From JBOGNO01 sp050747245 (GTDB taxonomy: Bacteria > Acidobacteriota > Terriglobia > Acidiferrales > UBA7541): a stretch of 64,000 nt of DNA. The notes beneath the pieces are model-generated. The model was not told the origin of the DNA, did no database searches, and worked only from the letters and a program-made list of their open reading frames with translations. The position numbers and the translations under genes are program-made. Shown here one piece after another: positions 15,184-25,457 of the stretch (the stretch's first letter is position 1; every line of letters starts with the position of its first letter). The stretch spans positions 62,001 to 126,000 of the forward strand of contig JBOGNO010000002.1 in assembly GCA_050747245.1 (NCBI GenBank), given 5' to 3'.

Positions 15184-16467
15184 ATGCCAGACGAAAAGAA
15201 AGATGTCACGCCCCGGGAAGACTCGCGCGAGACATTGCCCTCGCCTGCAGCTCCTCCTGCGCAAGAGAGATCGCTGCTGAATCATTCGGGTCCGAACACA
15301 TCGCGGCGCTCCAAGGGCCGCAGGAACGTCGTTATTTTGATTGTTGCCTTGGTGATGCTTGTCGGCGGCGTGTTTTTGTGGCGCTATCTCAGCAGCTATG
15401 AATCCACGGACGACGCCCAGGTGGATGTTCATCTCTATCCGGTCAGCGCGCGCATTTCCGGCTATGTGATCAAGGTCAATGTGGACGACAACCAATACGT
15501 GCAGAAAGGCGCCGTGCTCGTGGAGATCGACCCGAAAGACTACGAGGTCGCGGTCGCCCAGGCGCGAGCCAATCTTGCCGACGCCGAAGCCACCGCGCGT
15601 GCCCTCGGCATAAATGTACCGATTACTTCGATAAGTACGTCGAGCACGATTTCCTTCTCCGAAGCTGATGTCGAGAACGCGCGCGCCGGCATCGGCGCCG
15701 CGCAGCAACAATTCACTGCCGCGCAGGCCCAACTCGAGGAAGCTCAGGCGAACAACACGAAAGCGCAGAATGATCTCGCGCGTTACAAAGAGCTCGTCGC
15801 CAAGGACGAAATCTCGAAGCAGCAGATCGACCAGGCGGAGGCGGCCGCCCGGGCGGGAACCGCCTCGGTCGACGCCGCGAAGGCGAACGTGAGCGCCGCC
15901 GAACAGCAACTCGCGCAGGCGCGTGCAAAGCTCGCGCAGACGGAAGCGTCGCTCCGTTCCGCCGGCACCGCCCCCCAGCAAGTGGCCACCACCAAAGCCC
16001 GGGCCGAATCCGCCACAGCCATCGTTGGGCAAAAGCGCGCTGCACTCGAGCAGGCCGAGCTGAACCTCCAATACACCAAAATTGTTGCGCCGGTCAGCGG
16101 CGAAGTGAACAAGTCGGTTGTCGTGGGCCTGAATGTTCAGCCCGGCCAGCAACTCCTCACCGTGGTCCCTCTGGATGAAGTCTGGATCACCGCCAACTTC
16201 AAAGAGACGCAGCTCCGCCACATGCGCGTCGGGCAGAAGGCAAAAATTGACGTGGATTCCACGGGCCGGACCTTACAAGGTCACGTGGAAAGTATCGCGG
16301 GAGCCACCGGCCCGCTCTTCAGCTTGCTTCCGCCTGAGAATGCCACCGGCAACTACGTGAAAATCGTGCAAAGGATTCCCGTAAAGATCGTTCTTGAGCC
16401 GGGAGAAAATCAGGACCACCAACTCCGGCCCGGTATGAACGTGGTGCCGGACGTGTACCTCAAATGA
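15184..16467 (+). CDS. HlyD/EmrA-family periplasmic adaptor
   Basis: A 427-residue membrane-fusion protein, 3 bp after the outer-membrane factor. A cytoplasmic N-terminus leads to one membrane helix (VVILIVALVMLVGGVFLW, about 43-60). The biotinyl-lipoyl half (YESTDDAQVDVHLYPVSARI) follows, then a long Ala/Gln/Glu-rich alpha-hairpin (about 165-275). The second lipoyl half is LQYTKIVAPVSGEVNKSVV and the beta-barrel is VWITANFKETQLRHMRVGQ. This is the EmrA pattern. It bridges the DHA2 transporter in the inner membrane to TolC. It overlaps the transporter gene by ATGA. Confidence 0.92.
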   Translation: MPDEKKDVTPREDSRETLPSPAAPPAQERSLLNHSGPNTSRRSKGRRNVVILIVALVMLVGGVFLWRYLSSYESTDDAQVDVHLYPVSARISGYVIKVNVDDNQYVQKGAVLVEIDPKDYEVAVAQARANLADAEATARALGINVPITSISTSSTISFSEADVENARAGIGAAQQQFTAAQAQLEEAQANNTKAQNDLARYKELVAKDEISKQQIDQAEAAARAGTASVDAAKANVSAAEQQLAQARAKLAQTEASLRSAGTAPQQVATTKARAESATAIVGQKRAALEQAELNLQYTKIVAPVSGEVNKSVVVGLNVQPGQQLLTVVPLDEVWITANFKETQLRHMRVGQKAKIDVDSTGRTLQGHVESIAGATGPLFSLLPPENATGNYVKIVQRIPVKIVLEPGENQDHQLRPGMNVVPDVYLK

Positions 16468-18059
16468 GCTCTGCTGCGCTCACACTCGACCAAGACATCT
16501 GGCGGCCCAAATACAATCCCTGGCTGATCGCTGCGGTCGTGTCCCTGGCGGCATTCATGGAAGTCCTCGACACCAGCATCGCCAACGTGGCCCTGCCATA
16601 TATGGCCGGGAATCTGGGGGCCAGCAACGACGACAGTACCTGGGTGCTGACCTCCTATCTGGTCTCCAACGCCATCGTGCTTCCCATCAGCGGCTGGCTC
16701 GCGGGCAGGTTTGGACGCAAGCGCTTTTTCATGGTCTGCCTGTTTCTGTTTACCGTCACTTCCTTGCTCTGCGGGACTGCCTCGAGCCTCGGTCTTCTCC
16801 TTTTCTATCGGATACTACAAGGCGCGGGCGGCGGCGGCCTCCAACCCATGGCTCAGGCCATTCTGGCAGACACGTTTCCGCCGCAAAAGAGGGGCCTTGC
16901 TTTTGCGCTCTATGCCATCACGGCGATCGTGGCGCCGACCATCGGTCCGACGCTGGGCGGATGGATCACCTTCAATTATTCCTGGCGCTGGATCTTTTTC
17001 ATCAATCTTCCTGTGGGCATAGCGGCATTGTTCATGGTCTATCGCCTTGTTACAGACCCGCCATATTTGAGCCGGCTCAAGACCGCGGCGGTCAAGTTGG
17101 ACTACATCGGCATCTCGTTGCTGACGCTGGGCGTCGGCGCGTTGCAAGTACTGCTCGATCGGGGCCAAGAAGACGACTGGTTCGGGTCGCACTTTATTAC
17201 CACCTTGGCCGTTATCGCTGTCGTGGGCCTGGTCTCGCTGGTTATCTGGGAGTGGTTTCATAAGTCGCCCATCATTGACGTTCGCCTGTTCAAGAATGTG
17301 AACTTCGCCAAGGCAAACTTGTTGATCTTCATGCTGGGGTTCGCCTATTTCAGCAGCCTAGTGATGATGCCGCTGTTTCTCCAGACCCTCCTGGGATACA
17401 CCGCCCAGGTTGCGGGCTTTGCCATCTCTCCGGGTGCTTTCGTTTTGCTGCTCATCACGCCCGTCGTGGGCGTACTGACCACCAAGTTCCAAGCGCGCTA
17501 CCTAGCTGCCTTTGGCTGGCTGTATCTGGCCGGTGCGATGCTTTACTCCACAGTGCACATCGACTTGCTGATTAGTTTTAATTCCGCGGTATGGCTGCGC
17601 GTCGTCCAGGTGGCCGGCTTGGGGTTCCTGTTCGTGCCCATCAACCTAGTGGCCTACATCGGCATTGCTCCGGAAAAGAACAATGCCGTCGCCGGCCTCG
17701 TCAATTTCATGCGCAACATTGGAAGCAGTGTCGGGACCTCGTTCGTGACCACCATGCTGGTTCGCCGCTCGCAGTACCATCAGCAGATCTTGACCGATTA
17801 TTCTCGGCCGGGGAATTTCAATTTCCAGAACGCTGTAAAGGGGCTGACGCAACACCTAGCTCACTCCGGATTGGGCGCGCATCAAGCGCTAACGCAGGCA
17901 TATGCCAGGATCTATCAATTGGTTCAGGTTCAAGCAGCCAGCTTGGCGTACATCGATACGTTCAAGGTCCTCGCTGTGGCGTCAGCGATCATGTTCCTCC
18001 TGGCATTCACCTTGAAGAAGAACGAGCCGGGCGGCGGCGGTGACCTGGCGGTGGGCTGA
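16464..18059 (+). CDS. DHA2-family (EmrB/QacA) drug:H+ antiporter
   Basis: A 531-residue, 14-TM-type major facilitator. Family motifs are visible: LDTSIANVALPYMAGNLGAS near the first helix, GWLAGRFGRKRFF (motif A), and the motif C-like GPTLGGWITFNYSWRWIFFI. It overlaps the adaptor gene by 4 bp. The set TetR-TolC-EmrA-EmrB is a complete tripartite export operon for hydrophobic or acidic toxicants. Exact substrates cannot be told from sequence. Confidence 0.93.
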   Translation: MSSAALTLDQDIWRPKYNPWLIAAVVSLAAFMEVLDTSIANVALPYMAGNLGASNDDSTWVLTSYLVSNAIVLPISGWLAGRFGRKRFFMVCLFLFTVTSLLCGTASSLGLLLFYRILQGAGGGGLQPMAQAILADTFPPQKRGLAFALYAITAIVAPTIGPTLGGWITFNYSWRWIFFINLPVGIAALFMVYRLVTDPPYLSRLKTAAVKLDYIGISLLTLGVGALQVLLDRGQEDDWFGSHFITTLAVIAVVGLVSLVIWEWFHKSPIIDVRLFKNVNFAKANLLIFMLGFAYFSSLVMMPLFLQTLLGYTAQVAGFAISPGAFVLLLITPVVGVLTTKFQARYLAAFGWLYLAGAMLYSTVHIDLLISFNSAVWLRVVQVAGLGFLFVPINLVAYIGIAPEKNNAVAGLVNFMRNIGSSVGTSFVTTMLVRRSQYHQQILTDYSRPGNFNFQNAVKGLTQHLAHSGLGAHQALTQAYARIYQLVQVQAASLAYIDTFKVLAVASAIMFLLAFTLKKNEPGGGGDLAVG

Positions 18060-18119
18060 GTGCTGTACAATATTTGCATCGAAAGCTGGGCTGCCGAGAA
18101 CGGCTGCCGGTGAACTACG

Positions 18120-18743
18120 ATGATCAGAATCGTCACGGTGGAACGGGAGTACGGATCCGGTGGTGGTGAGATCGCGCAAAGACTTGCCGAGTGTCTGGCG
18201 TGGAAGCTTTGGGACCAATTGCTGACCGAGGAAATCGCGCGGCTTGCGAATTGTCCTACGGCTGTTGTGGAGGTCCGAGAGGAGCGAACCGATCCGCTGT
18301 ACTACCGGCTCCTCAAATCATTCATGCGCGGGAGCTACGAGGGCAGCTTGAACGCGCCCAAGCTCAAGCTGGTCGACTGCGAAAGCATCTTGAGGATCAC
18401 AGAACGGGTCGTCTTGCATGCGGCGAGCAAGGGAAACTGCGTCATCGTCGGACGGGGTTCGCAGCATTTTCTCCAAAGTCGCGAGGACACATTGCGCGTG
18501 TTTCTTTATGCCCCGCGGGAAGACAAGGTGCGACGCCTGATGTCTCGCGGCAAGGATGAGAAGGAAGCCCAGGGACTTGTAGACACCGTTGATCACGAGC
18601 GTATTGATTTCATTCAGAAGTACTTTCACGTAGAATGGCCCAGCCGGTCCGTGTATCACACGATGATCAACACCTCCATTGGCGATGAGACTGTCGTTCA
18701 AACGATTCTGAATTTCATGAAAATCTTGGATTCAAAACGCTGA
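18120..18743 (+). CDS. Cytidylate-kinase-like family protein
   Basis: A 207-residue protein of the Cytidylate_kin2/AAK6-like family. The N-terminal phosphate-binding loop is VEREYGSGGGEIAQRLAECL (about 7-26), the form usual in this family rather than GxGKS. A second conserved region is GNCVIVGRGSQHFL (about 101-114), and a LID-like arginine segment is RLMSRGKDEKEAQ. The usual targets are nucleoside monophosphates, but many members are uncharacterised. It stands alone between the efflux operon and the transhydrogenase gene on the same strand, 60 bp after the transporter. Confidence 0.8.
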   Translation: MIRIVTVEREYGSGGGEIAQRLAECLAWKLWDQLLTEEIARLANCPTAVVEVREERTDPLYYRLLKSFMRGSYEGSLNAPKLKLVDCESILRITERVVLHAASKGNCVIVGRGSQHFLQSREDTLRVFLYAPREDKVRRLMSRGKDEKEAQGLVDTVDHERIDFIQKYFHVEWPSRSVYHTMINTSIGDETVVQTILNFMKILDSKR

Positions 18744-18794
18744 CCCTCGTTAACTTGCTCGAACTGATCCAAATCGATTAAGAGAACTCACCCC

Positions 18795-20183
18795 TTGGAA
18801 ACTACACACTTTGATCTTGTCGTCATTGGCAGCGGCCCTGCCGGGCAGAAGGCCACTATAGCAGCCGCCAAGATGGGCAAGCGTGTCGCCGTCATCGAGC
18901 GAGGCGGGATGCTCGGCGGCGTTTCCATTCACACCGGAACCATTCCGAGTAAGACCATCCGCGAAGCTGTGCTCTATCTGACGGGTTTCACGCAACGCGA
19001 ATTTTACGGCTCTACCTATCGGCTGAAGGACCGCATAACCAAGGAGGACATCATTTCGCGCGTTCGCGGCATCATCGAACGTGAAACGGCCATCGTCCAC
19101 TCGCACTTCATTCGCAACCACGTCACCCTGTTCGAAGGCACCGCGCAGTTTTCCGACCCCCACATCGTGGAAATCCCCGTGCCCGATGGCTCCCTAAAGC
19201 TGCACGCCGATTACATTCTAATTGCTTGCGGCACGCGTCCCGCTCGCAATCCTGCGATTCCCTTCGATGGCCAGCGCGTGTTGGATACCGATCAGCTTCC
19301 CGGGATTCGGGAAATGCCGGAAGAAATTATCGTGGTTGGCGGCGGCGTTGTGGGTATCGAGTTCGCTTCCATTTTCGCCGCGCTCGAAATTCGCGTCACG
19401 CTCATTGACCAGCGCCCGCTGCTCCTCGAATTCGTGGACCGCGAAATCATCGAGTCGCTCATGTACCATCTCCGCGAGCTCGAGGTCACTTTCCGCCTCG
19501 GCGACAAAGTCACGAAGGTGGAGGTGGATGCTGGCCGCAATCGCGTCCTCGCGCATCTCGATAGCGAAAAATCCGTTCATGCGCAGGCCCTGTTGTACGC
19601 CGTCGGACGCCAGCCCAATACCGACCTCTTGAAACTGGACGCTGCTGGCATCAAGACCGACGAGCGAGGAAAGATTTCCGTGAACGAATTCTTTCAGACT
19701 TCCGTGCCGCACATTTACGCGGCCGGCGACGTGATTGGCTTTCCCGCGCTGGCGAGCACCTCCATGGAGCAGGGCCGCCTGGCAAGCTGCCACATGTTCG
19801 GCGCGCCCTGTGTTCATTTTCCCAACCTTTTGCCCTACGGCATCTACACCATTCCGGAAATTTCCATGGTCGGGCAGACGGAAGAGCAATTGACGGCCGC
19901 AAAAATCCCCTACGAAACCGGCGTGGCGCGTTACCAAGAATTGGCCAAAGGCCAAATGCTCGGCGACCTGACCGGCATGCTCAAACTCCTTATTCATTCC
20001 GAAACCCACAAACTTCTGGGAGTTCACGCCATCGGCTCGCGAGCCACGGAAATAATTCATATCGGCCAGGCGGTGCTCACTTTCGGAGGCACGGCCGAAT
20101 ATTTCCGCGACACAGTTTTCAACTATCCGACCCTCGCGGAAGCCTACAAAGTCGCCGCGCTCAACGGCTTGAACAAGCTGTAA
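18795..20183 (+). CDS. sthA: Soluble NAD(P)+ transhydrogenase (Si-specific)
   Basis: A 462-residue flavoprotein of the pyridine nucleotide-disulfide oxidoreductase family; the start codon is TTG. FAD-binding motif VIGSGPAGQKATIAAAKMG (about 10-28); NAD(P)-binding VVGGGVVGIEFASIFAALEI (about 180-199). At the position of the redox cysteines it reads GGVSIHTGTIPSKTIREAV, so no disulfide is present. That distinguishes SthA from lipoamide dehydrogenase and mercuric reductase. It exchanges reducing equivalents between NADPH and NAD+ in the cytosol. C-terminal dimerisation domain complete. Confidence 0.9.
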   Translation: METTHFDLVVIGSGPAGQKATIAAAKMGKRVAVIERGGMLGGVSIHTGTIPSKTIREAVLYLTGFTQREFYGSTYRLKDRITKEDIISRVRGIIERETAIVHSHFIRNHVTLFEGTAQFSDPHIVEIPVPDGSLKLHADYILIACGTRPARNPAIPFDGQRVLDTDQLPGIREMPEEIIVVGGGVVGIEFASIFAALEIRVTLIDQRPLLLEFVDREIIESLMYHLRELEVTFRLGDKVTKVEVDAGRNRVLAHLDSEKSVHAQALLYAVGRQPNTDLLKLDAAGIKTDERGKISVNEFFQTSVPHIYAAGDVIGFPALASTSMEQGRLASCHMFGAPCVHFPNLLPYGIYTIPEISMVGQTEEQLTAAKIPYETGVARYQELAKGQMLGDLTGMLKLLIHSETHKLLGVHAIGSRATEIIHIGQAVLTFGGTAEYFRDTVFNYPTLAEAYKVAALNGLNKL

Positions 20184-20381
20184 ACTTTGCCCTCCGTTGT
20201 CCGAACGGGCGACAATCTCGTCCCAATTCCGGTCACAGGCCGTGCGACAGCCCGACAGTACTTCATCGCAATCTGCTTAAAATTAATAGGTTACCTAGCC
20301 TTTCGGAGGGAACTTTGATTGCTCCATTCGGCCGTTGTTTTCACCATTGTATAACTCTTGGCGAGACTCGGAGGCGCTGCC

Positions 20382-22829
20382 ATGGGATCGTTCTTGCAGG
20401 ACCTGCGCTATGCGTTGCGCATGCTGGCGAGAAGTCCGGGCTTCGCCGTCGTGGCTGTTCTCACGCTCGCTCTCGGTATCGGCGCCAACACCGCCATCTT
20501 CAGCGTGATTAATGCGATCCTTTTGAAACCCATTCCATTCCCAGATCCGGACCGCCTTGTTCTGGTGTGGGAAACCCGCGTTCATGAGGGCGACCACACG
20601 AATGTCGTCTCCGCGCCGAATTTTCACGATTGGGAACGCCAGAATCACTCCTTCGAGGGCATGGCCATATTCGACTCCGCCGGAAAAGGTTACGCCCTTT
20701 CCGGAGGCAAGGAGCCGGAGCGCGTCTCGGGCGTGCGCGTCTCGGCAGGTTTCTTCGATGTGTTAGGTGTGAGGCCATTTCTGGGCCGCACCTTTCTCCC
20801 CGAAGAAGAAACATTGGGAAAAGACCACGAGGTCATTCTGAACTACGGTCTGTGGAAGCGCCGCTACGGTGGCGACCCTACGCTCGTGGGCAAGACCATC
20901 ACGATTGATGGCGAAAGTTACACCGTCGTCGGCGTGATGCCGCGCGATTTTCAATTTCAGTTTTGGAGCGGCCTCCGCCAGTTGTGGGTGCCCATCGGCT
21001 ATACGCAGGGGGACAAGGTACGCGACTCCAACTCTTTTGTGGCCTTCGCGCGCCTGAAACCCGGCGTGACGTTCGCCCAGGCGAAGGATGAGATGGACGC
21101 AATCGGTCGTCGCCTGATGCAACAGTATCCGGTTGAAAATGCGGGCCTCGGCGCCACCATTTCCCCCATGAGCGAATTCCAGATCCGCCAGCTTCGGCCC
21201 ACTCTACAAGCCCTTCTCCTCATCGTGGGTTTTGTGCTTCTGATCGCCTGCGTCAACGTGGCGAATCTCACCCTGGCTCGCAGTGCCGCCCGCCAGAAGG
21301 AGCTGGCCATCCGCCGCGCGCTCGGCGCCAGCCGTTTTCGCATTGTGGGACAATTGCTGACGGAAAGCCTATTGCTCGCGCTCCTCGGCGGGGTTGCTGG
21401 TCTGTTCGTTGCCTCTGCCGGGCTCACTTTGCTCGAGCGGATTATCCCTGATAACTTGAGGTTCCTGGCGTTCCGTCATCTGGAAACAATTCCGATGGAC
21501 GGCCGCGTATTTGCCTTCGCCCTGCTGATCTCCTGCGTGACTGGAATCCTCTTCGGCCTCGCTCCCGCGCTGGGAGCGGGTCGCAGCGACCTTAACGAAC
21601 CATTGAAGGAAGGCAGCGGGCGTGGCGTGACGCAGGCTGGAGGCCGCCGTATGCGCAATTCGCTTGTCGCCGCCGAAATTGCACTCGCTCTCGTGGTGCT
21701 TGCCGGCGCCGGTCTAATGGTGGAGAGCGTGGCGCGGCTTCTGCGCGTGGACCCGGGCTTGAACCCCAAGAATGTGCTCACCATGGATATGTCTCTGCCG
21801 CAGGAGAATATCTATTATGGTCCCCCGGTCCTTGCGCGCTTCTGCCAGGACTTGGACGAGCGCGCAGGCACAATCCCCGGCGTAGTTTCCGTAAGCGCCA
21901 CGAGTCATTTGCCAATCAGCAGTGCCGGAGCAGGCAGGGGTTTCATGATTGAGGGACAACCCTATCTCGGCCCGGAAAACTCACCAAACGCCGGATACAG
22001 CGTGGCCTGTCCCAATTTTTTCCGCACCATGGGGATTCCCTTGCTCGAAGGGCGAGAGTTCACGGAACGGGATACCTCTGGTGAGCCTGGCGTCATCGTC
22101 ATCAATCAAACGATGGCGCTGCGCTACTGGCCTAAGGAAGATGCCCTTGGCAAGCGCATAAATCTTGGCAGGCCCGGATCGAACGAGCCCTGGCTTACCG
22201 TCGTCGGAGTCGTTCGTGACTTTCAAAAATTCGCGCTCGACCAGATTACTGGACCGTATTTTTACCGCCCTTATTCGCAAGCCGCCTGGCCCACCATGAC
22301 CATTGTCGCGCGCACGGCGTCGGCGCCGGGCGCCTTCACTAAGCCGATCAAAGATGCGTTGGCGATCATTGAACCGGAACAACCCGTGTCCAATATCCAG
22401 ACGATGGAAGAGATCGTGATTGATTCCGTCGGCTCGCGCCGATTTCCCATGCAGCTTCTCTCCGCCTTCGCGTTTCTCGCCTTGGCGCTTGCGGCTGTCG
22501 GAATTGCGGGCGTCGTGAGTTATTCTGTGGCGCTGCGCACGCATGAAATGGGAATTCGCCTGGCGCTTGGCGCGCAGCCGACCGATGTCCTGCGTCTGGT
22601 CGTCAGCGGGAGCATGACCTGCGCCGCTGCCGGAGTGGCGCTGGGAATTGCCGGAGCGCTCGGCGCAACGCGATATCTGTCGTCACTCTTGTACGATGTG
22701 AAGCCGGCCGACCCCATCGTCCTCGCCGCTGTGTCGCTTCTGCTGGTCGCAGTGGCGTTGCTCGCGAGCTATATACCAGCTCGGCGTGCCGCAAGAGTGG
22801 ATCCCATGGTCGCCTTGCGCTACGAGTAG
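20382..22829 (+). CDS. ADOP-type MacB/FtsX-like permease
   Basis: An 815-residue 'acidobacterial duplicated orphan permease'. The ATG at 20382 follows GGAGG by 8 bp; the frame continues upstream to 20358 without family similarity. It has the N-terminal cap FLQDLRYALRMLARSPGF, first TM VVAVLTLALGIGANTAIFSV, a MacB periplasmic domain, an FtsX half near 275-400, a second periplasmic domain and a second FtsX half near 690-810, ending RRAARVDPMVALRYE. No ATPase gene is nearby, as is typical of ADOPs. The substrate is unknown. It is followed 39 bp later by a second copy. Confidence 0.9.
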   Translation: MGSFLQDLRYALRMLARSPGFAVVAVLTLALGIGANTAIFSVINAILLKPIPFPDPDRLVLVWETRVHEGDHTNVVSAPNFHDWERQNHSFEGMAIFDSAGKGYALSGGKEPERVSGVRVSAGFFDVLGVRPFLGRTFLPEEETLGKDHEVILNYGLWKRRYGGDPTLVGKTITIDGESYTVVGVMPRDFQFQFWSGLRQLWVPIGYTQGDKVRDSNSFVAFARLKPGVTFAQAKDEMDAIGRRLMQQYPVENAGLGATISPMSEFQIRQLRPTLQALLLIVGFVLLIACVNVANLTLARSAARQKELAIRRALGASRFRIVGQLLTESLLLALLGGVAGLFVASAGLTLLERIIPDNLRFLAFRHLETIPMDGRVFAFALLISCVTGILFGLAPALGAGRSDLNEPLKEGSGRGVTQAGGRRMRNSLVAAEIALALVVLAGAGLMVESVARLLRVDPGLNPKNVLTMDMSLPQENIYYGPPVLARFCQDLDERAGTIPGVVSVSATSHLPISSAGAGRGFMIEGQPYLGPENSPNAGYSVACPNFFRTMGIPLLEGREFTERDTSGEPGVIVINQTMALRYWPKEDALGKRINLGRPGSNEPWLTVVGVVRDFQKFALDQITGPYFYRPYSQAAWPTMTIVARTASAPGAFTKPIKDALAIIEPEQPVSNIQTMEEIVIDSVGSRRFPMQLLSAFAFLALALAAVGIAGVVSYSVALRTHEMGIRLALGAQPTDVLRLVVSGSMTCAAAGVALGIAGALGATRYLSSLLYDVKPADPIVLAAVSLLLVAVALLASYIPARRAARVDPMVALRYE

Positions 22830-22868
22830 TCGGCGCTCGCCGGGTTCCGTCAGGCCGAAAGGAGCATT

Positions 22869-25421
22869 ATGGAAACACTTTGGCAAGACATCCGTTACGC
22901 CGTGCGCATGTTAGCCAGGAGTCCGGGCTTCGCCGTTGTAGCCGTGCTCACTCTCGCTTTAGGCATTGGCGCCAACACTGCCATCTTCAGCGTGCTCGAC
23001 GCCGTGCTCCTGCGCTCTCTGCCGGTCAAGCATCCCGAGCAACTCGTAACCCTCACGGATCCGGACTCGCAGGGAAGCTCGTTCGGCAGTGAATCGGGGG
23101 ATCGTTCGCTACTTGCCCATTCCGAATATGAATATCTGCGCGACCACAATGAAGTTTTTTCCGATACTCTCGCCGCAGATAGCCAGACCCAAAAAACGGA
23201 AGTTAATCTGAGCACATTGTCATCGGGGACGGGAGAACAGCAAGAATCCGCCCATGTCAACCTGGTAAGTGGAAACTTTTTTTCAACCCTCGGCGTGACT
23301 CCTGCAATCGGCCGGACGTTTACGCCCGAAGTGGATCGCGCGCGCGGGGCTTCCCCCTACGCTGTCATCAGCTACGGCTTCTGGCAAAGGCGCTTCGGCC
23401 TGAATCCTTCTGTCATTGGAAGCAAAATACGGATTCACAAAACTTCGTTCGAAATTATTGGCGTCGCGCAACCCGGCTTTTTCGGCATCACCGTGGGTGA
23501 CGCTCCGGACATCTGGGTTCCGCTCAAGATGCAGGATGCGATATATCCCGGCCGCGATCTCTTGACCCCCTCGAACGACATCGTGAATGTGCACATGTGG
23601 CTGCAGTCGCTGGCGCGTCTCAAGCCCGGTGTGACTCCCGCGCAGGCCAAGGCGAGTATCAACGTGACATTCAAGCAGATGCTCGAATCCGAAATCAGCC
23701 CCACGATGTCTGCTGAGGATCGCAAGGAGTCCATGAACCAGCAAATTGCTCTCGAGCCCGGTGCGCGAGGCGCCTCCGAGCTTCACGGGACATATGCGGA
23801 TCCGATAAAGGTCTTGATGGCCCTCGTGGGGCTCGTTTTGCTGATTGCCTGCGCCAATGTCGCCAATTTGTTGCTGGCGCGCGGCGCGGCTCGGCGCAAA
23901 GAAATTGCCGTGCGCCTCGCCATCGGCGCGCGCAGGTCCCGCTTGATCCGCCAACTGCTAACGGAAAGTCTTCTCCTTGCGTTGCTGGGATCTGCCGTGG
24001 GAATTCTGCTCGCGCAATGGGCGGATTCCGTGCTTCTTCGCATGGTCTCCGTCAATCCTGGAGGGATTCAGCTCGATTTGCGGCCCGATTTTCGCATCAT
24101 GGGTTTCACGCTGGGGGTTGCCATTCTCACCGCGATTCTCTTCGGCCTTCTCCCCGCTTTGCGCGCCACTCGCCTTGATTTGTCGCCGATTTTGAAAGGC
24201 ACTGCGGATGCGTCGGGCGGTGAAACGGCGCGCCGCCGATTGCCCGCCACAAAAGTGCTTGTGGTCGCGCAGGTCGCGGTGTCGCTCATTCTGATGGTCG
24301 CGGCCGGACTGTTTGTTCATAGCCTCAAGAAGCTGAGTGACGTTCAACTCGGTTACAACCGCGAAAAGCTCTTGCTGTTCGATGTGGACCCAGTGCCACT
24401 CGGGTACAAAGGCCCGGCAGCCGTCCAATTACATCGGGAGTTGCTCGCGAAATTCGCCGCCATCCCCGGAGTGCGTGCGGTCACCTATTCGAAGGACGGC
24501 CTCTTCAGCCACTCGGAATCGGGCGATCCAGTTTCGGTCGAAGGCTACACGCCAAAATCTGGCGAGAGAATGGGTTCTCGCATGGATCACATTGGCCCCG
24601 ATTATTTTTCGACGATCGGAATTCCCATTCTCCTGGGGCGGGAAATCGGGTTGCAGGACAACGCTAGCTCACCTCGCGTCGCGGACATCAATCAGGAATT
24701 CGCCAAACATTTCTTCCCGAATACAAATCCTATCGGCAAGCACGTCCGCGATACCTACCCGGGCAATCCCGGAGAGATGGAAGTTGTCGGCGTCGTCGCG
24801 AATGCGAAATACAATAACCTTCGTGAAGTTCCGCAGCCGCGGCTTTACGCCCCCGCTGCCAACCCCCTCTGGGAACAGCCGGGCTACGCCATCTTCGAGG
24901 TCCGCACAGCGGCAAGTCCCGCTGCCATTTCCGCATCGCTACGAGAGGCTATCAAGGAAACGAATCCGAACCTCCCCGCGATTGAAATTCACACCATGTC
25001 CGCGCTCGTGGATGAATCTCTCAATCGCGATCAATTGATCGCGCAATTGTCGGGCGCGTTCGGCTTCCTGGCGCTGCTGCTCGCGAGCATCGGCCTCTAC
25101 GGCGTGATGGCCTATACCGTGGCACGCCGCACGCACGATATCGGAATCCGCATGGCTCTGGGGGCCCAGCCGGGGAATGTGCTGCTGCATGTGCTGCGGG
25201 AAACGCTCTTACTCGTGCTCATCGGAATCGGCATTGGCGTGCCGATGGCCATGGGAGGCGCTCGTCTGGTTTCGAGCATGCTGTTCGGGCTCGGAGCCGT
25301 GGATCCGCTCGCGATTGGACTTGCAGTGGTCGTGCTCGCGGCCGTCGCCGCGCTCGCTGGATTCTTGCCCGCGCGCCGCGCCTCTAGAGTGGATCCGATG
25401 GTTGCTCTGCGCTACGAATAG
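22869..25421 (+). CDS. ADOP-type MacB/FtsX-like permease (tandem copy)
   Basis: An 850-residue paralog of the preceding gene, with a strong AAAGGAG ribosome binding site. It has the same architecture: DIRYAVRMLARSPGF, TLALGIGANTAIFSVLDAVL, two MacB-like periplasmic domains and two FtsX halves, ending RRASRVDPMVALRYE. The first ~110 bp are strikingly similar at the DNA level to those of the first copy, while the periplasmic domains differ clearly. That suggests duplication with divergence of the substrate-facing parts. No cognate ATPase is adjacent. Same operon as the upstream copy. Confidence 0.9.
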   Translation: METLWQDIRYAVRMLARSPGFAVVAVLTLALGIGANTAIFSVLDAVLLRSLPVKHPEQLVTLTDPDSQGSSFGSESGDRSLLAHSEYEYLRDHNEVFSDTLAADSQTQKTEVNLSTLSSGTGEQQESAHVNLVSGNFFSTLGVTPAIGRTFTPEVDRARGASPYAVISYGFWQRRFGLNPSVIGSKIRIHKTSFEIIGVAQPGFFGITVGDAPDIWVPLKMQDAIYPGRDLLTPSNDIVNVHMWLQSLARLKPGVTPAQAKASINVTFKQMLESEISPTMSAEDRKESMNQQIALEPGARGASELHGTYADPIKVLMALVGLVLLIACANVANLLLARGAARRKEIAVRLAIGARRSRLIRQLLTESLLLALLGSAVGILLAQWADSVLLRMVSVNPGGIQLDLRPDFRIMGFTLGVAILTAILFGLLPALRATRLDLSPILKGTADASGGETARRRLPATKVLVVAQVAVSLILMVAAGLFVHSLKKLSDVQLGYNREKLLLFDVDPVPLGYKGPAAVQLHRELLAKFAAIPGVRAVTYSKDGLFSHSESGDPVSVEGYTPKSGERMGSRMDHIGPDYFSTIGIPILLGREIGLQDNASSPRVADINQEFAKHFFPNTNPIGKHVRDTYPGNPGEMEVVGVVANAKYNNLREVPQPRLYAPAANPLWEQPGYAIFEVRTAASPAAISASLREAIKETNPNLPAIEIHTMSALVDESLNRDQLIAQLSGAFGFLALLLASIGLYGVMAYTVARRTHDIGIRMALGAQPGNVLLHVLRETLLLVLIGIGIGVPMAMGGARLVSSMLFGLGAVDPLAIGLAVVVLAAVAALAGFLPARRASRVDPMVALRYE

Positions 25422-25457
25422 CTTTCGATTTTGATGGAATTTCTGCGCGCTGAATTC

